A stretch of 64,000 nt of DNA, taken from contig OZ022500.1 in assembly GCA_963989385.1 (NCBI GenBank), forward strand, positions 18,862,460-18,926,459, read 5' to 3'. The notes under the pieces were generated by a model that did not search any database, was not told where the DNA came from, and was given only the letters and a program-made list of their open reading frames with translations. The translations under genes were made by a program, and so were the position numbers. Every line of letters starts with the position of its first letter. Position 1 is the stretch's first letter. Below are positions 54,271-64,000 of this stretch, piece after piece. This DNA comes from Ctena decussata (taxonomy: Eukaryota; Mollusca; Bivalvia; Lucinida; Lucinidae).

Positions 54271-55010
54271 TTTTTAGCAGCACCATTGTATCAAATTAAC
54301 ATTAATTTCTGTGAGGTCCTCGAGGAAAGATTGGCTATGTAAACTGAGTTGCAAGCATTAAATAAAGTACTTGCTTGCTTTAAGTTCTGGTTTCTCTTCA
54401 TACTACTTTTAACTAATCCGTTTGGTGAGACGTTCCCTCAACAAATTGGTGAAACATCACTAAACAAATAAAAACAAGTAATCCAGATAAAATCTCCGCC
54501 ATGCAAACAAGATTCTGGCTCCTGGCAGCTAATGTAGAAAACTGATAAAAAACACAAGTTTAGTTTGTGCAAGCAAGCGGGTCCCATATATATCCCCGAC
54601 CAGCATCACCATGAAATTATTGGTCCAGGATGCGTCCCCAATTCTCAGATAATCTATATCAAATATTAAGTTATAGAGATAGCTTGCACCAATCATAAAC
54701 ATATTCTTACATGTACAAGTAATTACAGAAAGACGAACAACAACAATAAAACAATTGCGCAAAACTTAGACGTTAACTAATTCCTAATTGTTGACCACTT
54801 GCCTAACACAAAGGCCTGTCCCAGGATTTTCCTTATCAAAATAGCTACAGAGATATTATAAGGGGTGGGGGGAGGGGGGGCGGGATAACCAAAATATGAT
54901 AATCATCTTACCATTGGTCAGAGAAATATGATTTAAGAAATGGTTTAAAGCAAAACTGGGGGTAAAATTTTACCGACTAACAAATGCAGATTTTAATAAA
55001 TAATATTTAC

Positions 55011-55421
55011 CCCGTTCTACAATACTTGTTAAATTTGAAACGGATTTATCCCGGAACTCAGCTTTGTACGATCCTCTGAATCCTTCTATTAACACATGTG
55101 AATCACATAGTTTAGTTTGAAATTTAATTTTTAAAACGTCATATATTGAATTAATTTTAAACACAGGCTTGTTCTTGTTGCAATATCGCGAAATCTTCCA
55201 TCCATTGGTAATTTCAAATACTGTCCCGGTGTCACATCCTACGTCAAAATCTGTGACTTGAAGAACTATGTAGTCGCAGTTTAGCGACAGCGTCCAAAAG
55301 TTGAACTCGCTATGTTTAAAAAATATCCCAAGAAACGACGTGGAAGCGAGATTTGCCTCTTCCCAGCTGCAACCCTTTCTGTAGCTCGAAGGGTAATCCC
55401 AACGCACACAGGTCGGAGTGC
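55011..55421 (-). CDS. CUB-domain exon (second CUB) of a discoidin/CUB receptor-like gene
   Basis: The minus-strand acceptor TTATTTTAG (exon start 55421, phase 1) and donor GGG|GTAAAT (phase 1) bound a 411-nt exon of 137 codons. It reads 'TPTCVRWDYPSSYRKGC', 'FNFWTLSLNCDYIVLQVTDF', 'DVGCDTGTVFEI', 'SRYCNKNKPVFKINS', 'LKIKFQT' and 'GFRGSYKAEF'. The order (Cys, aromatic-rich strand, F-D-V-x-C, Y-C-N, L-x-I-x-F, G-F-x-G-x-Y) is that of a CUB domain, with some Cys changes. CUB domains mediate extracellular protein binding. The symmetrical 1-1 phase is typical of shuffled extracellular modules. It joins in phase to 57891-58188. Confidence 0.82.
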
Positions 55422-57890
55422 CTAAAATAAGCAAACACACTTGTTAAACAGGATATATGAAAAAGAAATATAGAGATGTAAAGGGAAGGTCACATTTACA
55501 ATGCAGGTTAATGGTCTGTTGCGCCGAAACAAGAATTAATGACTCAACAAGACAGTGTTTGCGACAGATTCTCATTTCTGCGTAATTAACTTCTTAAATT
55601 ACACTCCACTGTGTTACACTCAAACGCCAGTATAATTATAAAAATAATGCAGGTACTCTAGAAAATTATTTCATTGGTGTATATCTACCATTTAGACTTC
55701 AACATATAGAATTATTCAAATGTGGCATATTTACGTATACAACTTGGGACATGTAGGCGAAAGTAGGCGATCAATCTAAAACCAACACAATAGATCCCAT
55801 TAGTAGCATTCAAGCGGATATTACTTATGCGTAATTAAATGGAAGTGTTTATGGAGTTATTAAACCAGTTTCACGGTCAATCTCTTTCCGCGAATGATAA
55901 GTACACATGCTAGTTCTAACCAATAAGATGTTCTGGCATGAATCGCACTAGGAGCGTTTCTTGATACATGCTGGAACTTGCGAGATATTTAGCGAAAGTA
56001 TGCACTAATTTAAAGAACGACAAAATTGTTTTCTCTAACCTTTCATGATATACTTTTTGGACCTTATTTAAGATTGCTGTAACTGCTTCATTATCAAAGG
56101 AATCCTTTCCAAACTTTGTACGGTCGCAGCAATTTTATACTCCTTTGCACTAATGATAGTCACTACTAGGATGCACTGCGCAAAGGAAAAGACGTCATAA
56201 CTTTTTAGCTTAAATTAATGTCGTCATATCCAGTTTTTCTGCACTACTGAAATTGCACATTGGCGACCAGCAAAATAAACTAGATTAAAGAGCGTGCTAA
56301 GGCTTACGTTAGATAGAAAGAAGAGTTTACTCTATCTCAGATAACAGATATCCTGAATATTCTATCTATCTATCTCTCGATACAGAGACGATCATTTTCT
56401 GATCATTACCTCAGGTGTGTCGGTGGCTTAATTAGAATTTAGCTCAAAGGGGTTATGAATTTTCGGGGTAAGCCATTAAAACTATTTACAAGAAGCAGTT
56501 CAGAGGCATGCTAAAACACATACCTCTGGACCGATAATCTAAATAAGTGCATTACACTCCTCAGCGGTTTTGGCAGAAACCGCCGAAGAAAAGAGACTAT
56601 GCCACATAGGAATAGTCCTGGGGAAGAATGAACTTTTCAGGGCAACCTTGTATGCAGGGTATCAAGTGTATTTTGAACCATGGGATGCTCTAGATCTTCT
56701 CGACTTTGGTGCTGGGGTCAAGTACTTATCTTTCTCAAGGAACACTGTACCGGAGTGAATCTTGTAAAAGAATGTAACGGAGGACTGCTCCCGGCGAGCC
56801 TCCAAGGATGGCCACTCAAGCTCGTCCAGCATATCGCCGACACAGCTTGTGTTCCGCCATCGCCTGCAGGTCCACCTGGCAGCTGTTCTCTGCACTTTCT
56901 CAACCTTCTGAATCTGAGTTATGTGATAGGGATGCGAAATTGGTGCTGCATATTTCAGTTAAGGGCGAACCAGTGTTTTGTATGCAGCTTCCTATTCAAA
57001 GAAATGGGTAATGAAATGGTCAGTTCAGAGTAAAAATCCAGTACTTTAAAGCAAAGTTGCAGGCCAACACGCAAATATCTTATACGCTTATCAAAAGGCA
57101 TAAAAACTGTCAAAGTAGATCTACGGAAGTCATCTAGCAATAAGGAAAATCAATAGGAATCTCCAGGGAACAAAATGCTATTGAAGTTCTTTGATTCCTT
57201 CTTTGCAGACAGCCTACCTTTGCTGCTCTGCTTTTTCCCCTTTTCTTGCTTAACTTTCCGGTTTAACTATAACAACACATTTCACTACCCGGTTCTATCC
57301 TATCTATAAGAGCCACATTCACCTGCCGCTTCCTTTCTCAGATTTTCTTCTATTGTTTGAGATATTTTAAATCATTGTTCCCCTTGAATGCAAACCTGAG
57401 AATGTTATGAAACTATTTCATTTTCACGTTATGCCATTTTGCGTTTCCAAAAATGCAGACGACAAAAATAATGTCATTTATACACCAAAACAAAATGTCA
57501 TTTATACACTTTTACGTCACATCTTCACAGGTATCTCTTTGCTACAATCAAACAAAAATTTGGAAAGTTTCCTTCATAGATAAAGGAGTTGCAGCAATTT
57601 GGGAAAGGGTCATCGTTTTTTTTTTTTTTTGGTTGTTTTTTTTAAGGCACCTTGTATTTTACTACAAAACAATATTGCTAACGACATAACGAGATGAATG
57701 ATCAACAAAATTTGAAAAATGATTTTTTTTTAAGAAGAAAAAACAAAACAAAAAAAACGGGTAAAATCAATACTGTAAAGTATCATATGCTGTCAAAATG
57801 TGTTGCTATAAAATGGACATGTAACTGGTCCTATCATATTTTGAGTAGTTAGGATAATCCGGCCAGGTTGTATTTTTATCTAACACCTAC
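55422..57890 (-). other. Intron of the discoidin/CUB gene, with a LINE tail inside
   Basis: Lies between two phase-1 splice sites. It holds the LINE remnant at 56535-57000 and short GATA-type microsatellite sequence near 56364-56376. Nothing else is supported. Confidence 0.6.
56535..57000 (-). pseudogene. LINE reverse transcriptase C-terminal remnant (jockey/CR1-like)
   Basis: On minus: 'YAAPISHPYHITQIQKVEKV' then 'QRTAARWTCRRWRNTSCVGD', 'MLDELEWPSLEARREQSSV', 'TFFYKIHSG', and after a TGA 'ALKSSFFPRTIPMWHSL' with 'SAVSAKTAEECNALI'. This is the classic C-terminus of animal non-LTR reverse transcriptases ('vQRrAARw', 'LgW.sLe.RR', 'sfFPRTi..WNsLp'). At least two in-frame stops and 5' truncation make it a dead copy. 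Confidence 0.82.
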
Positions 57891-58188
57891 CTGAAGAATA
57901 CGCAAGCATCCGGAATCCTCTCCCACGTGTCTCAATTGGATATATTTCTGGACATGTTCTGAAGGCAATATTGACTATGTCCATATTGATCTTGTATGAA
58001 AGCTGTTGGTCATTCAATGAACTAGTCAAAACTATCGGCTGTAAAACATCGGGATCCTCCAATCTGCCAGATTCTAAATATTCCATTAGGTACCACATAC
58101 CCATAAATGATGGAGAGTAGTCAAAAGGATACAGATATACTGCATCTGCACAGACAGCATTAGTGTTTGAATCAAAACCGTCAATCCC
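57891..58188 (-). CDS. First CUB domain, second exon, of the discoidin/CUB gene
   Basis: The minus-strand acceptor ATCATATTACAG (exon start 58188, phase 0) and consensus donor CAG|GTAGGT (phase 1) bound 298 nt. It begins 'GIDGFDSNT' and continues 'AVCADAVYLYPFDYSP', 'LEDPDVLQPIVLTSSLN', 'VNIAFRT' and 'RGRGFRMLAYSSG'. It completes the CUB fold begun in 59767-59975: C-x-D-x-V-Y-L and G-x-G-F-x-x-x-Y are the expected late CUB motifs. The frame is open for 48 codons upstream of 58188, so an earlier start cannot be fully excluded, but only this acceptor restores both the frame and the CUB consensus. Confidence 0.82.
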
Positions 58189-58400
58189 CTGTAATATGAT
58201 GGGAAAAGATGCGTTAGGTCTTGAGACTGGTTTACACGGCAACACATTTTGCATGACACTAACCGGTTTTGGCAAGTAGGTTTCTAAGACGATAAGACAT
58301 GTTGCACGCAACATATTTGTGTCCAGAAACATACGCTGTTTGGGTGTTTAAATAGTGACACATATTACTCTAACCCACCTTAAGACCGATGATGACAAAT

Positions 58401-58635
58401 AAGCCGTGACACGAGAAAACCAACAAAGTGGTTGTGCGCCTAGGCAGACTCAGATCAGACTGGACATGCACCCAGTCTAATCAGACTCTTTGCTAAGCGC
58501 TTAAAGAGTTGCTAAGGGTCTAAGCTACCTTCATGCGGACAGCGAAGACTCTGATCAGACTGGGGGGGTGCCCAGGCTGATCCGAGTCTGCGCTGGGCGA
58601 ACAACCACATTGCAGGTTTTGTCGTGTCGCGGCTC
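58401..58635. repeat. Palindromic MITE family copy 6
   Basis: AAGCCGTGACACGAGAAAAC ... GTCGTGTCGCGGCTC, flanked by AAAT on both sides (58397-58400, 58636-58639). Confidence 0.9.
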
Positions 58636-59509
58636 AAATATTTAAAGACCCGAGGATAACGTCAAACATCTTTCATGAACTCGTATAACGCTGGCTTCCA
58701 GGTGTTATATGAAGTTTGAAACAGAAAATCATGACGTTTTAGTTTGTAAATCGTGTATGAAAAGAGAATAACACGAACTTATATACAACCCGGATAATGA
58801 ATCATGTCTACCTAGTATGGTTCGTACCAAGGAGTGTAATATAAGATTCGTCAGCACTGGCAAAAAGCCGTTTCTGGTATGAAAACAAAACATCCATATC
58901 GTGTCGTGTTTGTGGTGCACACTGTTTGAGTTTAACTTATCGAAGTGGACAACGTGGGTCTCGATAACGTGATAAAAACGGTTTATATCTCGTGTTTCAA
59001 AAGAAATATCCTCAAACTAGGTAAGAATATAGGTTACATCTCAAGTTTCAAAAGCCTGATTTTTATGTCGTAATGGACATTTACTCACCACTAACGCCGT
59101 TGGTCTTAACCAAATGTTATCATTTTATAACAATGAGGTCATTTATCTAATCAAGAAACTTCGGAAAACTGATCATGAGGTCGATTTTCTGAAGCGTCCA
59201 AGGGAATGGCCTTATTCTGTTTTTGAAATTAATGTCATTTTTCCAATTTCTATAGAATTATGAACAAAATGGGTCAGGGGCAAAGTAAGTGACACCCGAA
59301 GGGCGTTTACGTTAACTTTGCAACGAACCCTATGTGTTCATACTTTCAAGAATTTCGGAAAAATGAAATTCATCTCTTATAATTGCATTTTAAATTTAAT
59401 TTTAGAATTATTTTGAGCCTCATTTTTATTTTTATGAGCACCATTTGTAAAAGATAAGACGAAAAGCTGTCACTAACCAAAAGGGTATGCCCCCTACGTT
59501 AAACAACCG

Positions 59510-59677
59510 TCGCCCAGTTTGACCAGACTCTTTGTTAAGTGCTCAAAGGGTAGCTGAGGGTCTAAGCTACTTTCATGCGGACAGCGAAGACTCTGATCAG
59601 ACTTGGCAGATGCCCAGGCTGATCTGAGTCTGCGCTGGGCGCACAACCACATTGTTGGTTTTCTCGTGTCGCGGCTC
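59510..59677. repeat. Palindromic MITE family copy 7, 5'-truncated
   Basis: Only the sequence from 'CGCCCAGTTTGACCAGACTC' to the right terminus GTGTCGCGGCTC is present; about 65 bp of the left arm is missing. Confidence 0.85.
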
Positions 59678-59766
59678 ATTTTCTTTTGAAATGTAAGATA
59701 TTTACCGTTATTAGCATGTGATCGTGACGTACGTTATGAACACTAAAACTGTAAACTGAAGTTTAC

Positions 59767-59975
59767 CTTGTAAATGTTCAGAGAGAAATCTGACACAAGA
59801 AGATTGATATACTGTCCTTTGGCAAAGGAGATAGTCCATGTATGTGCGGTTCCAGTTGGGTAGTAAAACGGATGGTAGTAAGTCCCTACAACCCCAGGAT
59901 TGTGTTGTCGCTTATCTTCCCAGGACAGGTGAGTGAATGATGACAGAGATCCTTGTAGAATAGCTAAAAACCTAT
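59767..59975 (-). CDS. First CUB domain, first exon, of the discoidin/CUB gene
   Basis: This exon lacks an ATG-led frame, so it is easily missed. On minus, acceptor CTTTAATTGCAG (start 59975, phase 1) and donor AAG|GTAAAC (phase 0) bound 209 nt. Joined to the upstream exon it reads '(D)RFLAILQGSLSSF', 'VVGTYYHPFYYPTGTAHTW', 'TISFAKGQYINLLVSDFSL' and 'NIYK'. The 'G.yy.P.YP.....W.I....I.L....F.L' pattern is the first half of a CUB domain. The incoming phase 1 matches the discoidin exon donor and the outgoing phase 0 matches 58188. Confidence 0.82.
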
Positions 59976-60519
59976 CTGCAATTAAAGTTCAGCAGTAAAA
60001 GTGTCAATACTGTCAAATTACAAATAATTGTTTGCCTTAATTTGAAGGCATGGTGAATCGAATTAAAGCACTTGAGCTGCAGTAAAACAAAGCTTATGCA
60101 TCCGATACCGAAGCCCCGTTTTCGGATTTACATTTATGTATTTCAAACGGATCTTTTTCATCAAAAAGTATAATAAACGCCATGAACAGTCAATTGGGTG
60201 GGTTTCCCGTTTTACCTTTTACGAGGCTTATATTTAACTACTTTCGATGGTGGCGTCCCCCGTTCTACCTCTTACAGGGTTCACATTTCTCAACTTAGAC
60301 GGTTTGCTAGAGATTCTAGTAATAAGACTGACTTCAATGCCCGTAATAGAATTTTAACTGCTTAACTTTTCCAACAGGGCTATCGGTATCATACAGGTCA
60401 GAAAGCTTTTTTTTCAAAATTTTATCGCCGATATTATGTATAGGGTTTTAAATTCAAGAGCGGATTAAACATGAATGCAAGGCGGCAGTCGGCATTATTT
60501 ACGGTTAAATCAATCATAT

Positions 60520-60692
60520 GAGCCGCGACACGACAAAACCAACAATGTGATTGTGCTCCCAGCGAAGACTCAGATCAGCCTGTGCATCCGCCCAGTCTGA
60601 TCAGAGTCTTCGCTGTCCGCATGGAGGTAGCTTAATCCCTTAGCTACTCTTTAAGCGCTTAGCGAAGAGTCTGATCAGATTGGGCGAATGCC
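60520..60692. repeat. Palindromic MITE family copy 8, 3'-truncated
   Basis: The left end GAGCCGCGACACGACAAAAC is intact. Similarity stops near 60692 inside the right half. Confidence 0.88.
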
Positions 60693-60902
60693 ACCAGACT
60701 CAATGATGGAGCCGACATAAAGCTGTTGACTTTGTTATTTGAGGCCGGAGCTTATTTTATCTGTTGCTTGTTCATTTGGGGTATATCTGGTGGTTTTCTT
60801 CTCCCTGGTATTTAAAAGGTATTGTTTGAGACCCCAATGGTCTCAAGATATCGCAATACATTGTTTCTCTCGAGTCGAGTCCTCATCTCTGATTCATCAT
60901 AT

Positions 60903-61127
60903 GAGCCGCGACACGAGAAAACCAACAATGTGGTTGTGCGCCCAGCGCAGACTCAGACCAGCCTGGGCATTCGTCTAGTCGGGTCAGACTCTTTGTTAAG
61001 TGCTGAAAGGGTAGCTAAGGGTCTCAGATACCTCCATGCGGACAGCGAAGACTTTGATCAGACTGGGCGGACATCTAAGTCTGCGCTGGGCGAACAACCA
61101 CATTGTTGGTTTTGTCGTGTCGTGGCT
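60903..61127. repeat. Palindromic MITE family copy 9
   Basis: Near full-length (GAGCCGCGACACGAGAAAAC ... GTCGTGTCGTGGCTC) with a small internal deletion in the right arm ('GGGCGGACATCTAAGTCTGC'). Confidence 0.9.
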
Positions 61128-61662
61128 CAATTATGTCTTATCCGGGATTTGTTTGTTTCCTGTGAAGATTCATTGATGGGTTAGGAAACCTTCATACACA
61201 CCAAACACTAACTAAATATTTCGAACTACTGCAGAAGCAGAGTGTGATAAGGTATGATCCAGTAAATCTAGTTTAAGCTCCCAATTAATTCATGACCGGT
61301 ACTTCTGTTGTGGTACCCTGTGGTACATGTTGTTATGTTCCCCATTGTCTATGGTATTTAGCAATATGGTGAACTATATTGCTACCTATAGCTATTTTGC
61401 TTTTTGTTTTGTTTCGTTTAGTTGGTAACAATAAAAACTAGGTAAAAATAGATGAAGAGTAACAATTTCTGCTGTTTTCAATCAGGGTGGCTGAATAACC
61501 ACCTTTTTGGAGGAAAGAGTTGTTTACTCGCTGTACCGTGCGTGTGTTTGCGAACTTCTGTCAATATATGTTTGTGCTTCGTTCGATTTTTTGTTTTGAG
61601 GCATGGATGAGGGATTTAATTGTATACGTAACTATTCATGTGAGTTAATGTGAATGGATACT

Positions 61663-61898
61663 GAGCCGCGACGCGACAAAACCAACAATGTGGTTGTGCG
61701 CCCAGCGCAGACTCAGATCAGCCTGGGCATTCGCCCAGTCTGATCAGAGCCTTCGCTGTCAACATGGAGGTAGCTGAGACCCTTAGCTACCCTTTGAGCA
61801 CTGAACGAAGAGTCTGATCAAGCTGGGCGGATGCCCTGGCTGATCTGAGTCTGCGATGGGCGCACAACCACATTGTTGGTTTTGTCGCGTCGCGGCTC
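61663..61898. repeat. Palindromic MITE family copy 10
   Basis: Very regular copy; ends GAGCCGCGACGCGACAAAAC and GTCGCGTCGCGGCTC carry matching compensatory changes. Flanked by ATAC on both sides (61658-61661, 61899-61902, with one extra T at the left junction). Confidence 0.92.
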
Positions 61899-62078
61899 AT
61901 ACTATTTGGGGGTAGCAACTTTTTTCATTTTTCCCCCCTTATCAATTGGGGCCATCCCTTCAAGGAAACAGTTGGTCTTCTAGAAGCAAACGCTTTCCTT
62001 TAAGATCCAGTTTCCTAAAGGCTACGTCATCTAGGGAAGCAAATAGGAAGCCGCTAATGTTCTTTTCCTGCCCAAAAT

Positions 62079-62305
62079 GAGCCGCGACACGAAAAAACCA
62101 ACAATGTGGCTGTGCGCCCCGCGCAGACTCAGATCAGCCTGTGCATCTGACCAGACTCTTCGTTAAGTGCTCAAAGGGTAGCTAAGGGTCTAAGCTACCT
62201 TCATGCGGACAGCGAAAGCTCTGATCAGACTGGGCGGATGCCCAGGCTGATCTGAGTCTGTGCTGGGCGCACAACCAAATTGTTGGTTTTGTCGTGTCGC
62301 GGCTT
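62079..62305. repeat. Palindromic MITE family copy 11
   Basis: GAGCCGCGACACGAAAAAAC ... GTCGTGTCGCGGCTT, with a 10-bp deletion in the first inner stem. Confidence 0.9.
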
Positions 62306-62345
62306 AGTCATGTTTTTTTTACCTATCCACCTGAAGTAAATATAT

Positions 62346-62570
62346 GAGCCGCGACACGAGACACGAAAAATCAACAAAATGGATGTGCGTTAATCGAACA
62401 CTCAGATCAGCCTTGGTATCCGACCAGTCTGATCAAGGTCTTCTCTGTCCGCATGTTGCTAGCCTAAGCCCTAAGCTACTTTTTAGGCACACAGCAAAGT
62501 CAATGCTTAGACCGGACGGATGTCTATGATGGCGCATATGCCACTTTGTTGGTTTTCTCGAGTCGCGGCC
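62346..62570. repeat. Palindromic MITE family copy 12 (most diverged)
   Basis: Starts GAGCCGCGACACGAGACACG (a 5-bp terminal duplication) and ends 'CTCGAGTCGCGGCC'. The internal stems are recognisable but decayed. 40 bp from copy 11. Confidence 0.82.
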
Positions 62571-63639
62571 AAAATTCTCTTAAGGCTTGACCGTAACATT
62601 TACACACTTAAACCTATTACCATAAGTATCATGAAAAATGGTTAAAACAAATATTATTCATTCAAGATTTACTGACAGAGATACATGTACTCGAATGTTC
62701 AACTGTCGACCTGACAATAGCATACTGCTTATTTTAGCTCATTCCATCCCTAGAAATACATTTTGAATCTACTGGTTTTCAAAACTATGAAACAGTTGGA
62801 ATAGTAAACAAATGAATATAACGATATACTATTTAAGAAAAGCTACTGTCGAAAAATTTTTTAAATGTTTAGTAGCAGTGATAGTGATATTTAAATGATT
62901 GGTTATATAACAAATGCATAGCAGGTATATCCGAAATCACTTTCGTAAGTAGAAATGATCAATGTACTAAAATCATAAGACTACTGAAGTTATTGACAAT
63001 TAAGCATTACTTTGTTTACGAAAGACACTCACGGTGAACCGAAGTAAGAGCCCTTTATATTTATTTGCCATGCTCACATGACTTTCACGGGCCGGACCTT
63101 TTATCCAATTTACATAATGTTTTATTAGAATATGCAAGTGTGTGATGCAGTTTTGTAAAAGAGTACGCGTATGCGTGTTTGCAACAGACAACTTCTTCCT
63201 GTTAATTCACTTTCATTTGTATTTGCTAACCCATTTATGCGTGATGCCGTTTTTTTAAGGAGTGGACTCTATTTTATCCTTACCATAAGGATGAGACCCT
63301 TTATCAATTCAGGGTGTCTGGCTTAAATGATTTGTATCAGTTTTATTTTAAGGAGAAATATTTATTTGTCACAAAAGAAAATAGTGTTAGACCCTGCAAC
63401 ACCCATTTGTAAAATTGGCAGATAGTGTAGACCCTGATTAGATGCTTCATGTCTGATCTTGGTCTGCAGTTTGTCTAGTCCTAATTATGGGACGCCAGGA
63501 AATAATGGGTCAACATGGGACAAAGTGTTGCGATGTTAATGTAATAAAATAGTGTTTGCGTAAAAAGCTTCCTCCGAGCTGTAAAGAAATGCTCCGTTTA
63601 GCAGTGTTTAGTCTCAATATTATATAGATGAAAACAAAC
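62571..63639. other. Intronic, AT-rich, no feature seen
   Basis: Part of the intron between the discoidin exon and first CUB exon. No repeat structure or coding signal recognised. Confidence 0.45.
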
Positions 63640-63799
63640 CAGAAACTGGACATCCAATCACTTCTAATCTGAGGCAGTTGAGTGCACTATCATCCATCTG
63701 CTTTAATGGGAGGATCCTTAAATATCTGGTGTCAAATGGAGCAGCAAACCACACTGTCTGAGCATGTTCTGCCGGCAGAAATGGATCTAAATGAAACAC
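63640..63799 (-). CDS. Discoidin (F5/8 type C) domain C-terminal exon, partial gene at right edge
   Basis: On minus, acceptor ATATTTATAG (start 63799, phase 0) and donor TCTG|GTTTGT (phase 1) bound 160 nt that read 'VFHLDPFLPAEHAQT', 'VWFAAPFDTRYLRILPLKQ', 'LRLEVIGC' and 'PVS'. 'R.lRi.P......LRlE..GC' is the characteristic end of an F5/8-C (discoidin) domain, whose terminal Cys closes the domain disulphide. Earlier exons lie beyond 64000. Followed in phase by the CUB exons, this gives a discoidin-CUB-CUB order. The protein is presumably extracellular or cell-surface (domain families), and its ligand is unknown. Confidence 0.8.
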
Positions 63800-64000
63800 C
63801 TATAAATATAAATTAGAAAATGCATAATTAGGTTGAAACACCTGATAAATCCAATACATAGAATTATGGTGGCATACCTTATTTCTGTGGAAGATTTATA
63901 CATAACACTATGTAGCAAATGATGCACATACATGTGTATGGTTATTATGATAATAATTGTGGTGATACGTTTTCAGATACACTTTCACTTTATATATATA
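63800..64000. other. Intronic sequence to right window edge
   Basis: Upstream of the discoidin exon acceptor. AT-rich, no exon recognised. Confidence 0.4.

Larger units (their letters stand above)
58189..59766 (-). other. Intron of the discoidin/CUB gene with MITE copies 6 and 7
   Basis: Between a phase-0 donor and acceptor. Apart from the two MITEs it contains no supported feature. Confidence 0.6.
59976..63639 (-). other. Intron of the discoidin/CUB gene, packed with MITE copies 8-12
   Basis: 3.7 kb between phase-1 splice sites with five members of the palindromic MITE family in 2.05 kb. No further exon was recognised. Confidence 0.55.

Noticed and set aside
54529..54762. Minus-strand frame containing 'DYLRIGDASWTNN', possibly part of another CUB domain
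   Set aside because: Only a short resemblance, no matching Cys pattern and no good donor at a compatible phase.

Overview
The window is eukaryotic, AT-rich and gene-poor, with split genes, long introns and a very heavy load of transposable elements. It contains palindromic MITEs, tRNA-derived SINEs, a Helentron-type rolling-circle element, and the long tandem arrays of roughly 150-170 bp and 'GTCCGTCGTC' repeats that I associate with bivalve mollusc genomes. A bivalve (or close lophotrochozoan) is my best inference; nothing in the window proves the species.

Host genes. (1) On the plus strand, 3129-4604 is the last exon of a gene encoding two Cys/His zinc fingers, a long charged region and a C-terminal KCTD/T1-type BTB domain. 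(2) On the minus strand, three phase-compatible exons (18566-18318, 16962-16899, 16156-15949) spell a complete C-type lectin-like domain. (3) Also on the minus strand, four phase-compatible exons (63799-63640, 59975-59767, 58188-57891, 55421-55011) spell the end of an F5/8-C (discoidin) domain followed by two CUB domains. Genes 2 and 3 could be one gene, because the open splice phases match, but the gap is 36 kb.

Transposons, left to right. A Ty3/gypsy pol (RNase H, integrase) enters from the left edge (to 2512). A 995-bp hAT relic (7089-8083) has perfect 16-bp TIRs, 8-bp TSDs and a broken BED-type finger. Two SINE copies lie at 11.3-11.9 kb. A Foldback/Mutator-like element (12250-14705) has about 250-bp TIRs and a 9-bp TSD and contains a nested mariner-type element (12696-13711). 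A possible 6.4-kb TTAA-flanked element (24867-31276) holds at least three further nested palindromic or TIR elements. Next come a LINE tail (31.57-32.12 kb), a 1355-bp mariner-type element (32213-33567), a 168-bp tandem array (33.67-35.45 kb), and two inversely oriented elements carrying homologous 146/151-bp arrays (36.14-39.04 kb). A Helentron of about 8 kb (41.5-49.37 kb) encodes a cysteine-protease-like domain, Rep, Pif1-type helicase and EEP endonuclease, and is broken by at least four frameshifts. A deleted Tc1 element lies at 50.14-50.68 kb and a minus-strand LINE tail at 56.5-57.0 kb. Twelve copies of one palindromic ~235-bp MITE family are scattered through the window, seven of them within 58.4-62.6 kb.

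Limits: all calls are from reading the sequence. No database or alignment was run, splice sites are predicted from consensus plus reading-frame phase, and boundaries of diverged repeats are approximate.
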